A stretch of 64,000 nucleotides of DNA from BRH-c25 sp035627615. GTDB lineage: Bacteria > Bacillota > Clostridia > Lutisporales > Lutisporaceae. The notes under the pieces were generated by a model that was given only the letters and a program-made list of their open reading frames with translations, searched no databases and had not been told where the DNA came from. This document shows positions 8,626 through 16,627 of this stretch, one piece after another. The DNA lies in assembly GCA_035627615.1 (NCBI GenBank), contig DASPLL010000025.1:104398-168397 (forward strand), written 5' to 3'. The translations under genes were made by a program, and so were the position numbers. Position 1 is the stretch's first letter. Every line of letters starts with the position of its first letter.

Positions 8626-9422
8626 TTTTGAATTATGCAGACTCTTGATTTTATGAATTCGGTTGGGGAAGTCAGTGTGTACTTTTTAAATACATTGCAG
8701 AAGTGCTTGTATTCGCTGAAGCCGGTTAATTCAGAAACCTCATACACACGGTATTTTCCCTCATATAACAATTCTATCGCCTTTTGGACCCTGTACTTAT
8801 TAAGTACATCAAGGAAGGTCTGATCTGTTATATCCTTGAATTTTCTGCTCAAATAGCTTGTACTGACACCAAGGTTATTTGATATCGACTCTATACTTAT
8901 TTTCTGGTTATAATTCAGTTTTATCTGATTTAAAGCTTCGCTGACATAATAATTGTGCTCACTGTCCGGAAGAATAAACACATCCAGATTGACCAACTGC
9001 GTGTCATCGCTGATTTTCGCCTTATCTATCAGGCTATTCAGAACCTTTTTCCTATCGGCATCTTTTTTGATCCTTTCAATTATGTCTGCAAGCTTATCCT
9101 TATCAACAGGCTTCAGCAGATATTCGGAGACATTCAGAGATATTGCCTGCTTTGCATAATCAAACTCAGAATAGCTGGTTAGTATGATACTGTAAAAAAA
9201 ATTATTGGCAAGCGCCTGCTTGAGCATAGTAATTCCATCCATTACAGGCATCTTTATATCGGTTATGACCAGATCGGGTTTGTGCTCTTCTATCAACTTC
9301 AGCCCCTCAAGTCCGCTATCAGCATCTCCTGCGATTATGCACCCCATAGACAGCCAATCTATTGTATGGACAAGGCCTTTTCTTATTATATCTTCATCTT
9401 CAATTATCAGCACTTTCAGCAT
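8595..9422 (-). CDS. AraC-type response regulator, YesN/HptR-like
   Basis: The 275-residue protein has an N-terminal receiver domain (acidic E8-D9, phosphoacceptor Asp55 in DLVITDIKMP, Lys in EYLLKPVDK) and a C-terminal AraC HTH pair (SIESISNNLGVSTSYLSRKF, then VYEVSELTGFSEYKHFCNVF). The ATG at 9422 is chosen because AGGAG lies eight bases upstream; earlier starts in this frame are closer to that site. It overlaps the end of the kinase gene by 23 bases. Its convergent position beside the importer operon suggests it activates that operon. Confidence 0.92.
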   Translation of the reverse strand: MLKVLIIEDEDIIRKGLVHTIDWLSMGCIIAGDADSGLEGLKLIEEHKPDLVITDIKMPVMDGITMLKQALANNFFYSIILTSYSEFDYAKQAISLNVSEYLLKPVDKDKLADIIERIKKDADRKKVLNSLIDKAKISDDTQLVNLDVFILPDSEHNYYVSEALNQIKLNYNQKISIESISNNLGVSTSYLSRKFKDITDQTFLDVLNKYRVQKAIELLYEGKYRVYEVSELTGFSEYKHFCNVFKKYTLTSPTEFIKSRVCIIQKNIPDKTQDQ

Positions 9423-11121
9423 AATCATCACTCCTGTTAACGGGTAGATTTAAACTTACTGTAATACCGGAATCATCCCGTATTTTAATATTCAATCCAT
9501 AGGTATTTCCATACATAAGCTGTATCCTTCTATGAACATTAAACAAGCCTATATAAGCTGAATTGTTTTTCTCCTGCTCCAGCAGCCTTTGGATTTTTCC
9601 CAGCTGCGCAGCTTCCATACCAACTCCATTATCGGATATCACAATAACAAGGTCATCCCGGGCAATATCTGCCTTTATATCTACGGACAGCTCCATCCTG
9701 TCCCCAAATCCGTATTTAATGGCATTTTCAATTATAGGCTGAATTATGAGCTTTGGAACAATGCAATCCGCTGCTTTTTTGTCAACATCAATACTATAGT
9801 TGAACCGTCTGCCAAAGCGGTATTTTTGTATCATCAGATAATTTTCCGTATATTCAATATCCTCACCAAGCGTCACATTGTGGATATTATTGTTTATGCT
9901 GTAGCGAAGCAGTGCTGAAAGGCTTAATATCACCTTGTTCACAGAATCGGGATCCAGTGCTGACATGCATCTTATCATCTCCAGTGTATTGAATAAAAAG
10001 TGTGGATCGAACTGAGACTCAAGCTGTTTTATTTCTGATAATATATTCTGGGTTGCCTTTTCCTTATTGACCTCTATCAGATTTTTAATGTCGATCAGCA
10101 TCTTGTTGTAGGATTCCGCGATTATCTGGAACTCATCCTTTGTATTGATATTTAGAAATGTATCAAGGTTACCGTTTTGTACATTACTTATTCCTTCGAT
10201 TATGTCATCGATTGCCTTGGTTTTACTGTCAGCTATCTTTTTTGCAGAAAAGTGCATTGTCAGGGAAAGGGTGATGAATAGTATTATAAGCAGTACCCCT
10301 ACCAATATGAAGATTGAAGTAATATAGCCTATGGATGTGATTGTGTAGACGCTGATATTGCCGTCAAGTATCTGGGATTTGACCATATACTGGCTGTCAT
10401 CACCCGATTTGATAAAGCCCGGCCTGTCTCTGAAGTTGTCGCTTATTTTTCCGAATTTGTTGGTCAGCAGCTTATTCGTTGTGGACACTATGTTGGTATA
10501 TTTATCGGTGATTGCAGCATCAACAGAAAAGTTTCTGCTTATGATCCTTGATAGATCCTCTTCATGTAAATCAAAGGTAATATATCCTGATATTCTACCA
10601 TCCGCTATTATCGCTTTGCCCACAGACAAAATCTGCTTGGAGTTTATATCATAGGATTGCTTTTCAATAACTGTCTGATTAGGGGTATCCAGCATTCTTC
10701 TTGTTATACCCCAGGAAAACATGTTCTCTTTAAGAGCATATTCGGGAATTTTTTTCGTACTTGCAATAATTGGATTCATATCCTTGTCAAAGATGAAAAA
10801 GTTACTTCTTACATCCTTTGAATTCACAAAATTATAAAGCTTCTGGTACATGATGCTGTTATCATGAGAATTTATGTCTTCCATAATATTTTCCTGCTCT
10901 GATAGGTTGTATGCTTCCCTGATATAAGAAGACACTATACTTTCTATTTTTCGTGATATTTCATTATTGATATCGTAATTCTGCTTGATTACAGTTCTGT
11001 ACCATATGAAAAAGGAAAACATATAGCTTGAAAACGTAATGATTATTACAGGAATCAATGCATAAAGAGTAAAGGTCCTTCGTATATCATCCTTAAAATG
11101 CTTGAACTTGCCGTTTTCCAT
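9400..11121 (-). CDS. YesM-family sensor histidine kinase, HptS-like
   Basis: The 573-residue protein has a membrane segment near the N-terminus (ALIPVIIITFSSYMFSFFIW), an extracytoplasmic sensor region of about 240 residues, a second membrane segment (SIFILVGVLLIILFITLSL), a HAMP linker and the His_kinase domain with QFDPHFLFNT (His374). The ATPase domain shows ENAIKYGFG and ISDNGVGM. The ATG at 11121 follows AGGAG by nine bases. It is the partner of the AraC-type regulator. In HptRSA-type systems such a kinase works with an AfuA-like protein to sense hexose phosphate outside the cell. Confidence 0.92.
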   Translation of the reverse strand: MENGKFKHFKDDIRRTFTLYALIPVIIITFSSYMFSFFIWYRTVIKQNYDINNEISRKIESIVSSYIREAYNLSEQENIMEDINSHDNSIMYQKLYNFVNSKDVRSNFFIFDKDMNPIIASTKKIPEYALKENMFSWGITRRMLDTPNQTVIEKQSYDINSKQILSVGKAIIADGRISGYITFDLHEEDLSRIISRNFSVDAAITDKYTNIVSTTNKLLTNKFGKISDNFRDRPGFIKSGDDSQYMVKSQILDGNISVYTITSIGYITSIFILVGVLLIILFITLSLTMHFSAKKIADSKTKAIDDIIEGISNVQNGNLDTFLNINTKDEFQIIAESYNKMLIDIKNLIEVNKEKATQNILSEIKQLESQFDPHFLFNTLEMIRCMSALDPDSVNKVILSLSALLRYSINNNIHNVTLGEDIEYTENYLMIQKYRFGRRFNYSIDVDKKAADCIVPKLIIQPIIENAIKYGFGDRMELSVDIKADIARDDLVIVISDNGVGMEAAQLGKIQRLLEQEKNNSAYIGLFNVHRRIQLMYGNTYGLNIKIRDDSGITVSLNLPVNRSDDYAESADN

Positions 11122-11197
11122 AAACACTGCTCCTCTGGGACGGATATATTTTGTAATATATATATATTTTAAAGTATATAGCGAAGTTGTACAACAA

Positions 11198-11301
11198 GTG
11201 ATTATTAACACAATAACTTACTTATCATTTAAAGTGTTAATAATCACAACCTTGATTCAGTGCCTCGCATACCCCAGAAGGGATATACGTCACGAGGCAC
11301 T
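11198..11301 (+). repeat. 104-base two-hairpin element, copy A
   Basis: Hairpin 1 has arms GTGATTATTAACAC (11198-11211) and GTGTTAATAATCAC (11234-11247), a perfect 14-base stem. The link AACCTTGATTC follows, then hairpin 2 with arms AGTGCCTCG (11259-11267) and CGAGGCACT (11293-11301) and inner pairs ATACCC/GGGATAT. An inverted copy of the same length lies at 23327-23430. A further GTGCTTATTAACAC follows copy A at about 11303. No coding potential is seen. Confidence 0.85.
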
Positions 11302-11396
11302 AGTGCTTATTAACACAACAGCATCTGTGTTCTCTTTTTCATATGGTAATATAATGCTATAATCAAGTAGAAATGTTGGAGTAAGGAGACTTTATA

Positions 11397-11564
11397 ATGG
11401 ATAGCAGGACGGAATTCATGAACTGCAAGCTCATGGGTCTGAACCTCAGTGACTCTGTTGTTGAAAGCCTACGTGTGCAGCCGGAGGACCTCAGGGGGGC
11501 AATAGTATCTCCTTTGCAGGCGGTGGACTTTTCAAAATTGCTGGGGCTTGTGATAAAGGCATGA
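11397..11564 (+). CDS. Small hypothetical protein, 55 residues
   Basis: An ATG eight bases after AAGGAG opens a 55-codon frame beginning MDSRTEFMNCKLMGLNL and ending LLGLVIKA. I do not recognise it. It is soluble, with one cysteine and no signal peptide. It ends 19 bases before the polysaccharide deacetylase start and probably shares its transcript. The good ribosome binding site is the main support; no homology is claimed. Confidence 0.5.
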   Translation: MDSRTEFMNCKLMGLNLSDSVVESLRVQPEDLRGAIVSPLQAVDFSKLLGLVIKA

Positions 11565-11583
11565 TCAGGTTTGGAGGGAAGCT

Positions 11584-12300
11584 ATGAAAAAAGCTGCGTA
11601 TGTGTTTATAGGAATTATATTAATATTATCAGTAGCCTGGTTTTCGATGTATAAAACAATGAATTCCCGGACATTTCAATTCTTTGGAGAGCTTGTCCCA
11701 AGAGTGAACACTGATCAGAAGGTAGTTGCCCTTACCTTTGACGACGGGCCGACGGAAAAGACTGCTGAAATATTGCAGGTACTAGAAGAAGCGGGTATCA
11801 AAGCAACCTTTTTCCTGAAGGGAGGGAGCATGAGTGAATATCCGGATCAAGCCGGGAAAATAGCAGCTGCAGGTCATGAGCTGGGCAACCATACTTATTC
11901 TCATAACCGGATGATCTTCAAGTCCTATTCGTACATAAAAAAGGAGATTGAGGATACTGATAAACTTATAAGAGAAGCTGGTTATAAAGGAGAAATACAC
12001 TTCAGGCCGCCTAATGGAAAAAAGCTTGTACTGCTTCCATACTATCTGAGTAAAAACAGCAAGAGAACGATCATGTGGAATATGGAACCGGATTCATACC
12101 CTGAAATAGCAGGCAGTGCTGAGAAAATCGTTGAGTATGTAAATAACAACATTGAACCTGGCTCAATCATTCTTCTGCATGTGATGTATGACAACGAGGA
12201 AAGAAAATCCCTGGAAGCAATACAAGGTATTGTTTCATCTCTAAGTGAGAAGGGTTATGAATTCAAAACAATCTCTGAGCTGCTGGAATACGGAAAATAG
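11584..12300 (+). CDS. Polysaccharide deacetylase, NodB family
   Basis: The 238-residue protein has an N-terminal membrane anchor (residues 4-21) and the NodB domain facing outside. Motif 1 is TFDDGPT (residues 51-57, Asp53 base and Asp54 metal ligand), motif 2 is HELGNHTYSH (metal ligands His103 and His107), motif 3 is RPPNGK and a late LLHVM supplies the final His. Enzymes of this family remove acetyl groups from peptidoglycan or chitin-like polymers. GGAGG precedes the ATG. The convergent beta-lactamase-like gene ends five bases away. Confidence 0.9.
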   Translation: MKKAAYVFIGIILILSVAWFSMYKTMNSRTFQFFGELVPRVNTDQKVVALTFDDGPTEKTAEILQVLEEAGIKATFFLKGGSMSEYPDQAGKIAAAGHELGNHTYSHNRMIFKSYSYIKKEIEDTDKLIREAGYKGEIHFRPPNGKKLVLLPYYLSKNSKRTIMWNMEPDSYPEIAGSAEKIVEYVNNNIEPGSIILLHVMYDNEERKSLEAIQGIVSSLSEKGYEFKTISELLEYGK

Positions 12301-12305
12301 CTCGT

Positions 12306-13082
12306 TCAGCAGTGGCGAACACGCTCACTTATATATGCCTGATAGGCCAGTTCACTTATAAAGCTGTTGGTTTCCACCACATCTGTCTTTTCAGAAAGCA
12401 CACAGAGTATGAAAGGGCTCTCGGCATAAATAATACCTGCATCATGGGTTATTCCGGTATCCTCTCCTGTTTTATGTGCAACCTCAACCTCCTCATCAAG
12501 CTTTGCAGGAAGCTTATGGTTCAATTGCTGCAGCTTAAGGATATCAAGCATCTGTTTGCTTGCAGCGGGTGAAATGAGCTTACCCTGCCACATCAGCTCA
12601 AGCAGCATACCGACGTCTTTAGCTGATATCACATTTCTTGCTCCTTTTTTATCGGCCTCCATATCAAAAAGAAGACGGGCAAGGAATGTATTTTTTAATC
12701 CCAATTCCTGCATATATCCATTGATGCTATCAAAACCTAAGCGTTTTATCAACAAATTGGTGGCAGTATTATCACTTAATATGATCATAAGCGTGCACAG
12801 ATCCTCTATTGTCACTTCCAATCCGCTGTGCATGTAGGAAAGAGCGCCGCAGGAGGGCATCTTGTCGTCATCACATAGTATTATTGTATCATTTTTTGTA
12901 ATTTTTCCACTCTCTATCTGATGAAATGCCTCAACGAGGATAGGCACCTTGATCACACTGGCGGATATAATACTCTTATTCTCATTGTGCGATAGGGTCA
13001 CACCCGTGGAAAGATTCTTATAGTATATGCCTATTGTGCCTTTCAGTCTTTCTGCATTGTCAAATAAGTAGTTTTCAAACAA
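12306..13082 (-). CDS. Class A beta-lactamase-like serine hydrolase
   Basis: The fold motifs of class A enzymes are present in order: SVIK (Ser42-Lys45), LSDNTATN (SDN loop) and HKTGED (KTG box). The ExxLN omega-loop motif that deacylates beta-lactams is not clear; the matching region reads DMEADKKGARN. It could be a weak beta-lactamase or a cell-wall-related hydrolase. I choose the TTG at 13082 because GGGGG lies eight bases upstream; a longer frame reaches 13184 but runs through a palindromic upstream region without a good site. No signal peptide is visible with either start, which is odd for a secreted enzyme. Confidence 0.8.
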   Translation of the reverse strand: MFENYLFDNAERLKGTIGIYYKNLSTGVTLSHNENKSIISASVIKVPILVEAFHQIESGKITKNDTIILCDDDKMPSCGALSYMHSGLEVTIEDLCTLMIILSDNTATNLLIKRLGFDSINGYMQELGLKNTFLARLLFDMEADKKGARNVISAKDVGMLLELMWQGKLISPAASKQMLDILKLQQLNHKLPAKLDEEVEVAHKTGEDTGITHDAGIIYAESPFILCVLSEKTDVVETNSFISELAYQAYISERVRHC

Positions 13083-13102
13083 AGCACATTCCCCCTTTTT
13101 AC

Positions 13103-13132
13103 GTAAATCATTATCAATTGATAATGATTTAC
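13103..13132. promoter_or_regulatory. 30-base perfect palindrome upstream of beta-lactamase-like gene
   Basis: The sequence reads identically on both strands for 30 bases, centred on CAATTG at 13114-13119, with flanking ATTATC and GATAAT hexamers. It lies 20-50 bases upstream of the chosen TTG start. More TGATAAT/ATTATCA hexamers follow at about 13145 and 13164. The hexamers resemble Fur-family half sites, but the spacing differs from a standard Fur box. It could be an operator or a transcript hairpin. Confidence 0.5.
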
Positions 13133-13177
13133 AATGTGTACACGTTGATAATTCACAATTCATATTATCATTTGCGA

Positions 13178-13206
13178 TTGACAAAACTAAAAAAATGTTA
13201 TATTAT
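13178..13206 (+). promoter_or_regulatory. Strong sigma-A promoter for an orphan RNA
   Basis: TTGACA (13178-13183), a spacer of exactly 17 bases and TATTAT (13201-13206) form a near-consensus promoter. Transcription would start at about 13213 and run into the terminator at 13297-13337, with no gene of normal size between them. Confidence 0.7.
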
Positions 13207-13212
13207 ACCATT

Positions 13213-13337
13213 AAAAGATGAATTTAATATGTGTTATGGAACAGGCGGTGAAAATCTATCCTCGCCGGGCTAACATATTTAGCAGCAAGCATATAAACTT
13301 GTGGGACTATAAAAAATCTGTCCTGCAAGTTTTTTTT
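13213..13337 (+). ncRNA. Orphan structured leader or small RNA with terminator
   Basis: The predicted transcript is about 125 bases. AATATG...TTA (about 13227-13235) can pair with TAACATATT (13271-13279), enclosing GGCG...CGCC. It ends in the intrinsic terminator ACTTGTGGGAC (13297-13307) / GTCCTGCAAGT (13320-13330) followed by eight T. A 14-codon frame (MCYGTGGENLSSPG, 13229-13273) lies inside, with only a weak AAGATGA upstream of its ATG. It matches no riboswitch class I can recognise. It could be a small RNA, or a peptide-coding attenuator set before the export operon. Confidence 0.55.
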
Positions 13338-13457
13338 CTGGAACCCTGTGTGAGCATTACCGGAAATCTTCTTCCTGTGATTATAATACCATATTATGTA
13401 ATAAAGTAGTAGGCATCAAATAAATATCAGTACGGTTCCGATGCCTTACCCGATGAA

Positions 13458-13517
13458 AATGACCAAGTGGTCATTGACTATTGGTTAAATATGTTATATA
13501 ATGACCATATGGTCATT
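13458..13517 (+). promoter_or_regulatory. Export-operon promoter with two palindromic operators
   Basis: TTGACT (13474-13479) and TATAAT (13497-13502) are 17 bases apart. Perfect 18-base palindromes sit on each side: AATGACCAAGTGGTCATT (13458-13475) overlapping the -35 and AATGACCATATGGTCATT (13500-13517) overlapping the -10. The centres are 42 bases apart, close to four helical turns. The shared core TGACCANNTGGTCA is typical of TetR-family operators, and a TetR gene ends this operon. Confidence 0.85.
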
Positions 13518-13544
13518 TGATGAAACGTAAGGGGGAAATACTGG

Positions 13545-14249
13545 ATGGAACCTATTATTACAATAAAAGACGTAGTAAAAGAATATGTAATGGGAGAGGT
13601 AAAAATAAGAGCTGCCGACGGGATTTCCTTTGAAGTCGGCCAGGGAGAGCTGGTTGTCGTACTAGGACCCAGCGGAGCAGGCAAAAGTACCGTGCTTAAT
13701 ATCCTGGGCGGTATGGATTTTCCTACCTCTGGAGAGGTCTGGGTCAACGGGAGGGATATAGCAAGGTTCAATCAGAATGAGCTGACAATGTACAGGAGGA
13801 AGCATATAGGCTTTGTATTCCAGTTCTATAATCTGATGCCTAACCTTACCGCATTGGAGAATGTTGAGATAGCAGCCCAGATTTGTGATGATCCCATGGA
13901 TGCGGTTTCAGTATTGAATAATGTGGGCCTTGGCGAAAGAATGGCTAATTTCCCGGCCCAGCTTTCAGGCGGTGAACAGCAGAGAGTCTCAATAGCCAGG
14001 GCGGTTGCAAAGAATCCTACACTGCTTCTATGTGATGAGCCAACCGGCGCCCTGGATTACATGACGGGCAAGTCCATTCTGAAGCTGCTCCGTGATGTTA
14101 ACCGTGATTTTAAGAAAACAGTGATAATAATTACTCATAACAGTCCCATTGCTCAAATGGCGGATAAGGTGGTCAAGATCAAGAACGGGAAGGTAGAGGC
14201 AGTGAAATTGAATGAAAACCCGGTACCGATAGAAAGGATTGAATGGTAA
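13545..14249 (+). CDS. MacB/LolD-type ABC ATPase
   Basis: The 234-residue ATPase has Walker A GPSGAGKST, signature LSGGEQQRVSIARAV, Walker B LLLCDEP followed by TGALD, and the switch His in IITHNSP. The TGALD D-loop and GQGELVVVLG lead-in are typical of the MacB/FtsE/LolD group that drives FtsX-type permeases. It is the first gene of the operon controlled by the paired operators, with AAGGGGG before the ATG. It overlaps the permease gene by seven bases or fewer. Confidence 0.93.
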   Translation: MEPIITIKDVVKEYVMGEVKIRAADGISFEVGQGELVVVLGPSGAGKSTVLNILGGMDFPTSGEVWVNGRDIARFNQNELTMYRRKHIGFVFQFYNLMPNLTALENVEIAAQICDDPMDAVSVLNNVGLGERMANFPAQLSGGEQQRVSIARAVAKNPTLLLCDEPTGALDYMTGKSILKLLRDVNRDFKKTVIIITHNSPIAQMADKVVKIKNGKVEAVKLNENPVPIERIEW

Positions 14250-16627
14250 TGTGGATCTTTTTGAAGAAGTTTTACAGGGATCTGGGAGAATCGAAGGGAC
14301 AATTCATATCCGTTCTTGCTGTGGTCATTATAGGTGTAATGTTTTATACCGGACTGAATTCTGCACTTGAAGGCCTTTCGGGAGCAGGGAACAGGTACTT
14401 TACAGAATACAGGCTGGCAGACATATGGAGCTCTGTATATCGCGCTCCGGAAGGAGTAGTCAAAAGGATCGAGGATGTTTCCGGCGTAAAGATGGTGACG
14501 GGCAGAGTGGTGCAGGATGTGAGGATAAGCATGGAAGACAGAAACGCAATGGTCAGGCTTATTTCTCTTCCTGATAATAAAAAGAAGATTGTCAATGACA
14601 TTCAGTTAAAGTCCGGCAGCTATTTTTCAGACGATGCCGGAAATCAATGCATAGTATCCGATGATTTTTTCAGGGCCAACAATCTTACAATGGGGCAGAT
14701 AATCGAACCTATTATCAATGGAGACCGGGTGAAGCTGAAGGTGATAGGCACTGCCAAGAGTCCCGAATATACATATGAAATCCGGGAGGCAAACGAATTG
14801 ATACCAAACCCTGAAAAATTCGGCGTGGTTTACGTAAAGAAGTCATATCTTCAGGCAATACTGGATTTTAAAGGCTCAGTAAACGATATCAGCGTATTAT
14901 TGAACCAGGATGGCGATGTTAAAAAGGTCAAGGAAGAAATGAAAAAAGTATTGAGGCAGTATGGATTGACCAGTACTGTGGAAAAAAAGGATCAGCTCAG
15001 CTACAGCATGTTCAGTTCAGATGTAAAATCGTTAAAATCTCTGGCGGCAATTTTCCCGATGCTTTTTTTCATTGCATCCGCGGTGATAATCTATATAACA
15101 ATGACAAGAATGATCGAGAACCAGCGAACGCTCATGGGGGTCCTCAAAGCCCTGGGTTACAGCAATCTGAATATCATGCTTCACTACCAGACCTATCCTA
15201 TACTGGTCGGAGTGCTGGGAAGCATTGCCGGATCGCTGATGGGAGTCTTTGTAGTTGGTGAAGCCTTACTCAATCTATTCAATACAATATATAATCTTCC
15301 TACCGTAGAGACTACGGCCCATCTGGAGCTGATACTTCCGGCTGCGGTATTGGCACTGCTTTTCTGTGTTGTCGCGGGCTATAATGCGTGCAGGAAAGAA
15401 CTCAGACTGGTCCCGGCAGAGTCTATGAGGCCGAAGCCTCCTGCCTCCGTAAGAAAAATGTTACTGGAAAATCTCCGGCTGCTCTGGCAGAATATTAACT
15501 TCAGCTGGAAAATTATACTGAGGAATCTATTCCGGTATAAAAGACGTTCTGCAATGGCTTCCATGGGGATAATCTTTTCAATGATGCTGCTTCTTGTTGC
15601 TTTGGCATTCCAGAACTCGATGGATAACTTGATGGATATGCAGTTCAATGAAATTCAGAAATTTGATATAAAGGTCATTTTCTCGAAGATAATGGACATA
15701 GACGAACTGGGTTATATACGGAGCATGGACCATATCGGATCGGTTGAGCCGATACTGGAGAGCGGTATGGAGATTACCAGCGGATGGCGGAAGAAGGATA
15801 TCGGGATCATAGCCCTTGACAGAGAATCAGAGCTATATGGTGTTTCCGATGTTGAAGGCTATCCTGTGGAAATACCCCTGGAAGGAATACTGCTTCCGGC
15901 CCGTTTGATGGATACATTGGGCCTTCAGGTCGGAGACAAAGTATACCTGAGGTCCTTTTACCCCGGAAAGAATGAGGATAGGGACAAAAAAGCGGTGACC
16001 GTAAAAGGGATCACGTCGCAGTATATCGGTCAAAGCGCAATATGCAGTACTGATTATCTCAATTATCTGCTCAGGGAAGGAATGGTGACAAATGCCGCCT
16101 ATATCAGGCTTGAAGACCTCAAGTATGAGAAGGAAGTAATAGAAAGCCTGAAGGATATTTTAAACGTAAGCACTATCCAGTCGAAATCGGAGGTAGTGGC
16201 CAATACAAAAAAAACCTTGAAATCAATGAGCGGCATTATAGTTACCATGGTACTCGGAGCGGGTATCCTGGCCTTTGCGGTTATATATAACATTACCAAC
16301 ATCAATATCTTTGAGCGCAGAAGGGAGATCGCAACTCTTTCGGTGCTTGGGTTTACCACCCGGGAGCTCAGGAGCCTGGTGTTCAATGAAAACTTCTTTC
16401 TCAGTACCTTCGGGATATTGGTGGGAATTCCTCCTGGAAGATATCTTGCGGATATTGTTATAACAATGCAGGCGAATGATAATTTGATGCTGCCCGCAGT
16501 TCTCAAGCCTTCAAGCTATTTTATAGCTGTAGTGCTGATCGGTATCTTCACATTATTGGCTAACTTATTGCTTGTGAAGAAAATCCAGGATATTAATATG
16601 GTAGAATCGTTGAAAAGCGCGGAATAG
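14243..16627 (+). CDS. FtsX-type ABC permease with two FtsX domains
   Basis: The 794-residue permease has a first membrane segment near residues 20-38, a periplasm-type MacB_PCD domain, a three-segment FtsX domain at about 265-385, a second anchor near 440, a second outer domain and a final three-segment FtsX domain near 670-790 (FERRREIATLSVLGFT). This doubled form is common in Firmicutes. ATG codons at 14243 and 14249 are both possible. With the ATPase and adaptor it should form an energy-coupled exporter or mechanotransmission complex. The stop codon TAG lies at the left edge of fold-back repeat copy 2. Confidence 0.9.
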   Translation: MVMWIFLKKFYRDLGESKGQFISVLAVVIIGVMFYTGLNSALEGLSGAGNRYFTEYRLADIWSSVYRAPEGVVKRIEDVSGVKMVTGRVVQDVRISMEDRNAMVRLISLPDNKKKIVNDIQLKSGSYFSDDAGNQCIVSDDFFRANNLTMGQIIEPIINGDRVKLKVIGTAKSPEYTYEIREANELIPNPEKFGVVYVKKSYLQAILDFKGSVNDISVLLNQDGDVKKVKEEMKKVLRQYGLTSTVEKKDQLSYSMFSSDVKSLKSLAAIFPMLFFIASAVIIYITMTRMIENQRTLMGVLKALGYSNLNIMLHYQTYPILVGVLGSIAGSLMGVFVVGEALLNLFNTIYNLPTVETTAHLELILPAAVLALLFCVVAGYNACRKELRLVPAESMRPKPPASVRKMLLENLRLLWQNINFSWKIILRNLFRYKRRSAMASMGIIFSMMLLLVALAFQNSMDNLMDMQFNEIQKFDIKVIFSKIMDIDELGYIRSMDHIGSVEPILESGMEITSGWRKKDIGIIALDRESELYGVSDVEGYPVEIPLEGILLPARLMDTLGLQVGDKVYLRSFYPGKNEDRDKKAVTVKGITSQYIGQSAICSTDYLNYLLREGMVTNAAYIRLEDLKYEKEVIESLKDILNVSTIQSKSEVVANTKKTLKSMSGIIVTMVLGAGILAFAVIYNITNINIFERRREIATLSVLGFTTRELRSLVFNENFFLSTFGILVGIPPGRYLADIVITMQANDNLMLPAVLKPSSYFIAVVLIGIFTLLANLLLVKKIQDINMVESLKSAE

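Noticed and set aside
11122..11211. Extended start of the YesM-type kinase at 11211
   Set aside because: The extra residues come from AT-rich intergenic DNA and the two-hairpin element; the ATG at 11121 has AGGAG at the right spacing.
13083..13184. Longer N-terminus for the beta-lactamase-like protein
   Set aside because: It would code through a 30-base palindrome, has no Shine-Dalgarno, and adds Cys/His-rich residues not typical of the family; the TTG at 13082 has GGGGG upstream. Not fully excluded.
13213..13337. Known riboswitch classes (purine, SAM, fluoride, guanidine, preQ1, c-di-GMP, THF)
   Set aside because: I compared the conserved cores I know and found no match.
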